A DNA stretch of 6,403 nt. It comes from a bacterium (GTDB taxonomy: Bacteria; Patescibacteriota; Gracilibacteria; UM-FILTER-43-11). The stretch is from NCBI GenBank assembly GCA_030426875.1, contig JAUHXI010000086.1:1-6403 (forward strand). The letters are read 5' to 3'. The notes under the pieces were generated by a model, which worked only from the letters and a program-made list of their open reading frames with translations, was not told where the DNA came from and made no database searches. Both the position numbers and the translations under genes were made by a program. Numbering within the stretch: position 1 is the stretch's first letter; each line of letters starts with the position of its first letter. Below, in pieces: positions 1-5,043 of the stretch.

Positions 1-51
1 TCGTTCAACTGCCTAGCCAGTTTAGACCATTTGAACACATTCTTCAATCCC

Positions 52-69
52 AATTTTAGAATTAAAATT
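52..69. repeat. AT-rich inverted repeat abutting a promoter
   Basis: AATTTTA (52-58) and TAAAATT (63-69) are exact reverse complements separated by GAAT. The right arm overlaps the first base of the TTGACA box at 69-74. The position fits either an operator or an AT-rich upstream activating element, but arms made only of A and T arise easily by chance in this composition. Confidence 0.35.
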
Positions 70-98
70 TGACAGGCTAAATTATGCTGTGATATTAT
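69..98 (+). promoter_or_regulatory. Strong sigma-70-type promoter with extended -10
   Basis: A perfect -35 box TTGACA lies at 69-74. An 18-base spacer separates it from TATTAT at 93-98, which is preceded by TGA at 90-92, giving an extended -10. Transcription would start near 105, leaving a leader of about 23 bases before the ATG at 128. This is the best-matched promoter in the window, so the downstream gene is probably well expressed. Confidence 0.7.
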
Positions 99-127
99 CA
101 AAAAAATGTTGACTAACCCTCCAAAAA

Positions 128-670
128 ATGTCATCAAATGAAGATAATGGTTTTGATCACTCCACTCAGATGGGAATTGATGCAACGTCCAGTGTTCTCT
201 TGCTTGAGTATCTGTCTCGAACTGGCGAGAATACCGTTGCTAAATTGCGAGTATTGCTTGAGCAAGTGGTTGGAAATTTGAATGGCGAGCCAGTTGAATT
301 GCCAAGGAATGTAAATGAAAATCTCTCTAAAATAGCCAATGACTCAAGGGCTATTATTGCTGCGATCACCGAATTCATAGTTTCGGTGCACAGTCCCGGC
401 TTTATGAGACACTTGCTTGATGATGGTCAAGATGATGAGGAAGATGCTCAATTTTTACTTGATGAGTCGGATGACGTGGCTCAAAAGGCTGCTGCTTCTG
501 ATGGCGGGGTTGTCCCCTTACTTGTTATTACCTTTGATGAAGCGACAAGGACTTATTCGCTTACAGATAATCCAGATGTCACGGATGCAGACCGTTTAAT
601 GTTTGACTCATTGAGTGGTAGTGGGAATGGTCAGGGCGTGGTTCCGTCTGAAGTTGCCGTGAGTGTGTAA
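128..670 (+). CDS. Acidic hypothetical protein, 180 residues
   Basis: I do not recognise this protein. It has no signal peptide, no membrane segment and no cysteine, so it is probably cytoplasmic. Residues 20-50 and 60-85 look like amphipathic helices. Residues 97-117 are strongly acidic (DDGQDDEEDAQ followed by LLDESDD). Residues 128-160 alternate hydrophobic VVPLLVITF with polar stretches and may form beta strands. The tail (162-180) is rich in Gly, Ser and Val and looks flexible. The ATG at 128 is the first in-frame start after the promoter at 69-98; the preceding bases (CCAAAAA) contain no Shine-Dalgarno motif. The gene is monocistronic: the next gene converges on it and the stop codons are 18 bases apart. 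That it is real rests on the strong promoter, the open length and a non-repetitive sequence, not on homology. It could be a lineage-specific regulator or a partner protein. Confidence 0.75.
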   Translation: MSSNEDNGFDHSTQMGIDATSSVLLLEYLSRTGENTVAKLRVLLEQVVGNLNGEPVELPRNVNENLSKIANDSRAIIAAITEFIVSVHSPGFMRHLLDDGQDDEEDAQFLLDESDDVAQKAAASDGGVVPLLVITFDEATRTYSLTDNPDVTDADRLMFDSLSGSGNGQGVVPSEVAVSV

Positions 671-688
671 TGTAAAATTTTTAGAACC

Positions 689-2068
689 TTATAGCGACTC
701 AAAAAACCCCCAGATCTCACTCCCTGCAAAGTTCGGCCAAGTGTGAGGGTAGTACGCACCACCCCAGGCCGTGTCAACATTGTGAGGGCACCACACAAGC
801 GGCGCCTCATCGTAACACCCCTGGTACTCCACGCAATTTCCTCCAGCCGGCTCGACTGAAATCGTGTCATTGGAGCACTGATTCTGTCTCAGATACTGAT
901 CGCGTGCCAGCTCACCGCCGCTAAACGCAGCCAGCCGGTCATTTGGGTTGTGCCAAATCATCGTAGCCACTGGCCCAGCACATTCTCCAACCGAAGTGCT
1001 ACCCCCAATCGTCCCCACCCCACGGATCACATCCCCCCTAAAACAAGCCAGGCTATTGGTGAACCAGGCCCCCAAAGAATGGCCGACGACATAGACTTCA
1101 TCTAAATCAATACAATAGTTATTCGAAAATTCCTCCAGCAGTTGATCAAAAAACGCATAATCCCTCAATTTAGACGCTGAATCACCCCCGTCTGCCCAAT
1201 TGCGTGGACTACTGTTGGTTGGAAGTCCAGATGGATAGACCATGATCGCAGCATTCCCAGCCGCTTCCTCAACCTTATAGTACCCCTGAACTTGGGCATT
1301 GGAATTGGTGCGCCCGTGCATGGCGAAGATGATTTTTTTCGGCTCATTTTCACTGTAATCACTTGGAATTTCGGTGATGTAACTGCGCTCCACCCCATCA
1401 ACCACGGAGGTATTTGGGGCTGTGGCTGGAGGCATCTGCCCGCACCCAGCCGACCAATTCTGGCGACCATTTTGCAAAGCCTGAGTGCCTTCTGCATCTA
1501 TTATCAATTGATGGACCAAAAAAGCCATCTCTCCACGGGTCATGTTTTTGTTGGGCAAGTAGGCGTATTTTGAGAATAGGTTGTTCTCATGAGCAAAATC
1601 CACATAAGGCTCAAACCATTTATCATCCTGATTTTGGAGGGTTTCTAGCTCAAAATACTCAATCGCTATCTTCAGCCCCTCGGCCATGCTGATGTCTTGG
1701 CTGGGCCTGAAAACATTGCCTTCGTACCCTTCAACAATGCCTTCCTGCTCAGCCTTACAAACATATTTAGCAAACCATTGCGTGCTGATGTCATCAAAGC
1801 AATTCAGAAGCAGATTCTCACTGTCATCAAAATCCTGCTCCATCAAAATCTTCAACATTTCAACGCGGTTGAGCACATCATCCGGGCCAAATCGACCATC
1901 ATCATAGCCCACCACAATGCCTCTGTCGGCTAAAAATTCAATACTTTCTTCATATTTATAGCCACTCGTGTCCGTAAAAGTCGAGTCCGCCTGAATCCAA
2001 TTCAACGGGAAAAGTGCAAAGATCATGGCGAACAATAGGCTGCCAGCCGTCAGTCGAATGGAAGTCAT
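689..2068 (-). CDS. Exported SLH-domain feruloyl esterase/PHB depolymerase-like hydrolase
   Basis: Predicted secreted, wall-anchored alpha/beta hydrolase of 459 residues. Residues 1-28 are a Sec signal peptide ending near IQA. Three S-layer homology repeats follow: about 31-80 (GYDDGRF, then NRVE at 67-70), 91-140 (GYEGNVF at 114-120, then SMAE at 127-130) and a weaker one at 150-190 (TRGE at 177-180). SLH repeats normally hold proteins to a secondary cell-wall polymer. From about 209 to the end lies a catalytic domain of the LpqC/Esterase_phd (COG3509) type. It has an oxyanion HGR at 251-253, nucleophile Ser331 in GHSLG, Asp377 in HNPNDR and His442 in PHTWP, matching the family's H-x-W-P ending. 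The likely reaction is hydrolysis of an ester in plant-derived or storage polymer; the substrate is not determinable. Ten cysteines (90, 104, 209, 319, 342, 363, 398, 412, 418, 427) suggest disulfides. The start at 2068 opens directly into the signal peptide. The catalytic half is richer in G+C than the SLH half. Confidence 0.9.
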   Translation of the reverse strand: MTSIRLTAGSLLFAMIFALFPLNWIQADSTFTDTSGYKYEESIEFLADRGIVVGYDDGRFGPDDVLNRVEMLKILMEQDFDDSENLLLNCFDDISTQWFAKYVCKAEQEGIVEGYEGNVFRPSQDISMAEGLKIAIEYFELETLQNQDDKWFEPYVDFAHENNLFSKYAYLPNKNMTRGEMAFLVHQLIIDAEGTQALQNGRQNWSAGCGQMPPATAPNTSVVDGVERSYITEIPSDYSENEPKKIIFAMHGRTNSNAQVQGYYKVEEAAGNAAIMVYPSGLPTNSSPRNWADGGDSASKLRDYAFFDQLLEEFSNNYCIDLDEVYVVGHSLGAWFTNSLACFRGDVIRGVGTIGGSTSVGECAGPVATMIWHNPNDRLAAFSGGELARDQYLRQNQCSNDTISVEPAGGNCVEYQGCYDEAPLVWCPHNVDTAWGGAYYPHTWPNFAGSEIWGFFESL

Positions 2069-2105
2069 GGGAGGTTTTCTTAAACGTTAAAAAAAGCTTG
2101 GGGTC

Positions 2106-2134
2106 ATTATAAAGGACGAGGCTCAAAAAAGCAA
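2106..2134 (-). promoter_or_regulatory. Sigma-70-type promoter of the SLH esterase gene
   Basis: On the minus strand, TTGCTT (2134 to 2129) is followed after exactly 17 bases by a perfect TATAAT (2111 to 2106). Transcription would start near 2099, giving a leader of about 31 bases before the ATG at 2068. The bases before that ATG (AAAACCTCCC) contain no Shine-Dalgarno site. Confidence 0.7.
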
Positions 2135-2183
2135 TCAGACCCAAACTCCAAACTCCAATTGTACACATCCCACTCTTCGGGCA

Positions 2184-2209
2184 CCCCTCAATCAGAGGGG
2201 AATCTTTTT
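2184..2209 (+). terminator. Terminator-like hairpin without an upstream gene
   Basis: CCCCTC (2184-2189) pairs with GAGGGG (2195-2200) across a five-base loop, followed by AATC and a run of five T (2205-2209). On the plus strand this has the form of a short intrinsic terminator. No plus-strand gene ends upstream: the nearest gene there runs leftward. It would make sense only if an unannotated plus-strand transcript starts between about 2070 and 2180. On the minus strand there is no T run, so it would not terminate that way. Confidence 0.4.
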
Positions 2210-2271
2210 GATTCTGTTTTACGATTCCAGATGACTAATTTTTGATTTCCTGTTTCATCATTTAAAATTTT

Positions 2272-2341
2272 TCGCTGGAGATAATTCGTTCAATTCCGAA
2301 CCTATCGCTGGAGCAAGTCGCCTGGATTGACTCCAGCGACT
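2272..2341. repeat. Nine-base word in two direct and one inverted copy; competing hairpins
   Basis: TCGCTGGAG occurs exactly at 2272-2280 and 2305-2313 (33 bases apart), and its exact reverse complement CTCCAGCGA lies at 2331-2339. The second and third copies can form a 9-base-pair stem with a 17-base loop. An alternative stem uses the same right arm: AGTCG (2316-2320) plus CTGGA (2322-2326) pairs with TCCAGCGACT (2332-2341), with C2321 bulged and a five-base loop. The two hairpins exclude each other. This could be a protein-binding array or a structured RNA; the sequence does not decide. Confidence 0.55.
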
Positions 2342-2451
2342 CAATTCTAATCTTCATTTTCGATTCACTTTTTACCCTTGGATGCTGGATTCTAGGTTAG
2401 AGGGTGTTCAATGAAGCCCTCTAAATTTCATATGGAAAAAAGTGCCGGATA

Positions 2452-2460
2452 TGCTAAAAT
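2452..2460 (+). promoter_or_regulatory. Extended -10 promoter element
   Basis: TGC followed by TAAAAT forms an extended -10 box, and the same nine bases recur at 3978-3986. No good -35 hexamer lies 16-18 bases upstream, as is common for extended -10 promoters. Transcription would begin near 2467, giving a leader of about 17 bases before the ATG at 2484. If real, the box excludes the upstream in-frame starts at 2442 (GTG) and 2451 (ATG). Confidence 0.5.
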
Positions 2461-2483
2461 CAATTCAAAGCAAAAAACCAAAA

Positions 2484-3911
2484 ATGAAATTTAGCTACAC
2501 CGCTTTAGGCAAAGACAGTCAAAAAACAACCGGCCAATTGGAGGCGGAGTCTTTGAATGCAGCCCGACAAGTCCTACATAAAATGGAGCTTTCTGTGGTA
2601 GCTTTGAGTGAAATCAGTCCCATCCAAAACGAAGCAAATACACAAGTGCCCACTCAAAAAAAAGAAAAAAAAGAAGATGCCTCATACATTGGCACTTACT
2701 ACTTTTTGGCCAAGGATGCTCAAGGTAAAGAAGTCAATGGCACCATTGATTCAAAAGAGGCTTACTTAGCTTATAAACGCCTGATTTCAGAATATCAGTT
2801 TCAGGTGCTTGATTTTTATGAGCACGGGGCGGCCGCCCCAGAAAAAGCAACGTTAAAAAGCAATTTTGAAACCTGGAATCAACGACTTCAAAAAGAAGGA
2901 GTCAGCCCCATTTCAAACTCCAAATCATCCGTCAAAAATGAACTCGTCGATGAAGGTGAGGCGTTGGCTGATGAAATTGTATTAGAGATTGACCACTTTA
3001 TCAGCAACACCAAGAAAATTTTAGAGGAATACAAAGATCAGTATTCCGCTCAATACCTCCAGGACATCGAAAAAGCCCTGGGCAACCTGGAGCGCATCCG
3101 AGGCAGCAATAATTTCAACCACATCAACAAAGTGTGCAATGAGCTCTACAAACTCATTGTCAAACCAGACCTAAAGAAGCCAGGTGAGGGTGAAACAGAG
3201 GGGCGGGGTTATCAGGAGGTTGTTGATAAACTCAAGGCAAGTGGTTTTGTACAAAATCGCTTCAGCCTAACAAGTGCCACCCCACAAGCAAACGCTGCCG
3301 AAGGATTACAAAAAGTGAAGGGTATTTTTTCAAAAATCCAAGGCACGTTAGACAAAAACACCGAAGGTTTAAAGAGTTTGAAGGACAATCACGTTCCAGT
3401 GTCAGAGCTGCCGCTGGATGAAGAGGTGATGAAGCATCCCATTAAAACTTTAGTTTCAAAGTATGGCGCTTATTTAAAAGAGGGCAATCCTATTGTCAAA
3501 CGTTCCAGGAAGCAAGAATTTGACCTGTTCTACCGTCAGTGGAAAACAAGTAGGGCCCAAAAAAAAGCAATTCAGATTGATTCTCAAAAAACCCCTGCTG
3601 GGCCAGCAGAAAAACGAGACTTTTCCTCTGTGTTTCACGAACTCAATAGCTTTGTAGGATGGCTTCTCTTTTTTTACCTAGCCTTCTTCTTCATGGCGAG
3701 TTTTTCGTTGGAGCGTAATCTTGGATTTGCCCCAGAAAACATCATCAAAACCTTTTATTCCCCGGTGATCATAAATGTGAGCATCCTGCTGGTCATCGCC
3801 CATTTTGCACTGACTTTAAAAGCCAAGCTGTTTCAGAAAAATTTCATGGGCAGTGCCTTCCTTTTCTTTTTAACTTTTGGAGTTTATAGTTTGGTGATTG
3901 CTAATTTTTAA
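2484..3911 (+). CDS. Membrane protein with tandem GspF/PilC N-terminal-like domains
   Basis: Probable inner-membrane protein of 475 residues; function unknown. Residues 2-44 (FSYTALGKDSQ, then TTGQLEAES and AARQVL) resemble the short domain at the start of type II secretion GspF and type IV pilus PilC proteins. Residues 71-112 (YYFLAKDAQGKE, then NGTIDS, AYKRL and VLDF) align to it as a second copy, without gaps from A7/A76 through L31/L100. A Lys-rich linker (45-67) joins them. Residues 150-225 and 265-300 look helical, possibly coiled coil. Three membrane helices close the protein, at about 388-408, 426-446 and 453-473. The large GspF/PilC helical core (T2SSF domain) is absent, so this is not a normal platform protein. 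I chose ATG 2484 because GspF/PilC-like sequence starts right there and an extended -10 box overlaps the earlier starts. In-frame GTG 2442 and ATG 2451 would add 14 or 11 residues. No Shine-Dalgarno site is seen before any of the three. Confidence 0.8.
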   Translation: MKFSYTALGKDSQKTTGQLEAESLNAARQVLHKMELSVVALSEISPIQNEANTQVPTQKKEKKEDASYIGTYYFLAKDAQGKEVNGTIDSKEAYLAYKRLISEYQFQVLDFYEHGAAAPEKATLKSNFETWNQRLQKEGVSPISNSKSSVKNELVDEGEALADEIVLEIDHFISNTKKILEEYKDQYSAQYLQDIEKALGNLERIRGSNNFNHINKVCNELYKLIVKPDLKKPGEGETEGRGYQEVVDKLKASGFVQNRFSLTSATPQANAAEGLQKVKGIFSKIQGTLDKNTEGLKSLKDNHVPVSELPLDEEVMKHPIKTLVSKYGAYLKEGNPIVKRSRKQEFDLFYRQWKTSRAQKKAIQIDSQKTPAGPAEKRDFSSVFHELNSFVGWLLFFYLAFFFMASFSLERNLGFAPENIIKTFYSPVIINVSILLVIAHFALTLKAKLFQKNFMGSAFLFFLTFGVYSLVIANF

Positions 3912-3972
3912 TACGGTTCACAACTAAAAGCGGGTATCAGATGAAAAAATAAAAGCATAGAGCCAAAAGAAT

Positions 3973-4013
3973 ATTTCTGCTAAAATAAAACACAGAAACC
4001 CACACGCAGAAAT
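3973..4013. repeat. Inverted repeat flanking a transcription start region
   Basis: ATTTCTGC (3973-3980) and GCAGAAAT (4006-4013) are exact reverse complements with 25 bases between. The left arm contains the TGC of the extended -10 box and the right arm ends four bases before the ATG at 4018. With a start of transcription near 3993 only the right arm would be in the mRNA, so a DNA-level operator is likelier than an RNA hairpin. CAGAAA also repeats directly at 3993-3998 and 4007-4012. Confidence 0.4.
3978..3986 (+). promoter_or_regulatory. Extended -10 promoter element for the Cys-repeat gene
   Basis: TGC followed by TAAAAT, identical to the box at 2452-2460 and at a similar distance from its gene. 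Transcription would start near 3993, about 25 bases before the ATG at 4018. No convincing -35 box lies upstream. The 106-base gap after the previous stop, together with this box, suggests a separate transcription unit, although no terminator is visible in that gap. Confidence 0.5.
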
Positions 4014-4017
4014 AAAA

Positions 4018-5019
4018 ATGAATTCCCCACTAAAATCCTACAAAAACTGGCTCATCCCACTCGTGTTGATCCTTTTGATTGTGGGGGGATTTTTTCTCAT
4101 CAAATGGCTCAATGATAATGAGGGAGACGATTCCTTCATTTCAGAAGGTGACCCCACCGTTCGAACCCCATCAATCCCCGTGGGTGAAACTTTTTTTGAC
4201 GAGCAGTTGGAAGAAATGAATCAAAATAACTTCAGCTATTCCGATGCCCTAGCCTCGGGTGCCATTGCCAACTGCAATAAAATTGACGAAGACGAAGCAA
4301 TGAAAAATCAATGCCGGGATCAAATCAATTACAGTTCCGCCACTCAAAACCAGAACCTGGCTTTTTGTGAGGCCATTAACAATGGAGCGCATAAAATCCA
4401 ATGCTTAAACTCCCTCCGCTACACCATAGCAATGCGTGACCAAGACCAAAGTTTATGTGATTCTATCACCGAAACCTCACTCCAAAAAACCTGCTCGGAA
4501 CAATTCATTTCACTAGAAATTCAAACCAGTCCTGAACAGCTGGACTGCCAATCCCTGCCTTCTGATAGTCTAAAAACAACGTGTTGGGACAATTTTTATG
4601 CTGATGAAGTGCTCAGAACCCAAGACCTTCAGGTCTGTGAAAACTTGAGCACTGAAGAAAAACAAAACAATTGCACCCGAACCGTGATTGAAAATCAGCC
4701 AATTCTCGCCACGCTTCAAAAAACTAATCAACTTCAAGACAATCCGCAGTCGGGTGAGGCGCTTTTGAATTTTTGTAACACAGCCTCGGATCAACAAAAA
4801 CTAATCTGCGAAATCAACCTCTACAATCGCCTGGCTTTTGAACAAAGAGATATCACCTATTGCGATGAAATATCAAATCAAACAGACGTCTTGAGCTGTA
4901 TTCAGGAGCAAGGAGACCGGCTGGATCAGTACTACCTCAATAAGGCTCAGGCCCACGATGACAAGATGCTTTGTGAGGAAGTCAGTGCCCCCGAGGTCAG
5001 AGAACTCTGTCTACTTTAA
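4018..5019 (+). CDS. Membrane-anchored protein with eight Cys-pair repeats
   Basis: Protein of 333 residues that I do not recognise by family. A Lys-containing N-terminus precedes one membrane helix (about 11-30), and everything after it is acidic and polar, so the bulk should lie outside the membrane. From residue 86 there are exactly 16 cysteines in eight pairs: 86/99, 117/129, 147/159, 177/189, 207/219, 253/264, 282/294 and 319/331. Six pairs are C-x11-C, one x12 and one x10. Five of the seven gaps between pairs are exactly 17 residues, giving a 30-residue period; the other two are 33 and 24. The first Cys is usually followed by an acidic or polar residue and then I or L two positions on (CEAI, CDSI, CENL, CDEI). 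This fits stacked helical hairpins each closed by a disulfide, which is inference. Such arrays often bind proteins or act as stalks. The next gene starts 24 bases after this stop and also encodes a Cys-rich exported protein, so the two are probably co-transcribed. No Shine-Dalgarno site precedes the ATG. Confidence 0.85.
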   Translation: MNSPLKSYKNWLIPLVLILLIVGGFFLIKWLNDNEGDDSFISEGDPTVRTPSIPVGETFFDEQLEEMNQNNFSYSDALASGAIANCNKIDEDEAMKNQCRDQINYSSATQNQNLAFCEAINNGAHKIQCLNSLRYTIAMRDQDQSLCDSITETSLQKTCSEQFISLEIQTSPEQLDCQSLPSDSLKTTCWDNFYADEVLRTQDLQVCENLSTEEKQNNCTRTVIENQPILATLQKTNQLQDNPQSGEALLNFCNTASDQQKLICEINLYNRLAFEQRDITYCDEISNQTDVLSCIQEQGDRLDQYYLNKAQAHDDKMLCEEVSAPEVRELCLL

Positions 5020-5022
5020 AAA

Positions 5023-5038
5023 TAAGAATTTAAGAATT
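5023..5038 (+). repeat. Two tandem copies of TAAGAATT
   Basis: TAAGAATT occurs twice head to tail (5023-5030 and 5031-5038) in the 24-base gap between the Cys-repeat gene and the next start. The copies put in-frame stop codons just before the ATG at 5044. The following AAGGA touches that ATG directly, too close to act as a normal Shine-Dalgarno site. Confidence 0.5.
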
Positions 5039-5043
5039 AAGGA

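Larger units (their letters stand above)
2069..2483. other. Divergent intergenic region, 415 bases
   Basis: This gap separates the leftward esterase gene from the rightward GspF_N-like gene. Apart from the two promoters it holds a terminator-like hairpin (2184-2209), three copies of TCGCTGGAG (two direct, one inverted, 2272-2339), a weak stem ACCCT (2374-2378) with AGGGT (2401-2405), and a 27-codon open frame (2411-2494) that I do not call a gene. I see no tRNA or known riboswitch core. Confidence 0.6.

Noticed and set aside
1..51. Possible 3' end of an upstream gene or RNA at the left edge.
   Set aside because: I see no recognisable protein tail, tRNA feature or terminator hairpin in these bases.
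660..700. Possible shared terminator between the convergent genes ending at 670 and 689.
   Set aside because: There are A and T runs but no stem of useful length and G+C content, so I could not support a terminator.
1292..1692. Plus-strand open frames (93 and 92 codons) opposite the esterase gene.
   Set aside because: The minus-strand frame carries SLH repeats and the catalytic triad, so these are antisense by-products of its codon use.
1956..2168. A 70-codon minus-strand frame starting upstream of the esterase with a hydrophobic N-terminus.
   Set aside because: It runs through the esterase promoter (2106-2134) and then through the signal-peptide and SLH coding region in a different frame.
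2374..2405. ACCCT and AGGGT stem upstream of the GspF_N-like gene.
   Set aside because: Only five base pairs with a 22-base loop and no adjoining T run; too weak to call.
2411..2494. A 27-codon open frame starting ATG AAG CCC TCT that overlaps the start of the GspF_N-like gene in another frame.
   Set aside because: The extended -10 box at 2452-2460 lies inside it, there is no Shine-Dalgarno site, and the lysine-rich peptide is what A-rich DNA gives by chance. A leader peptide cannot be excluded.
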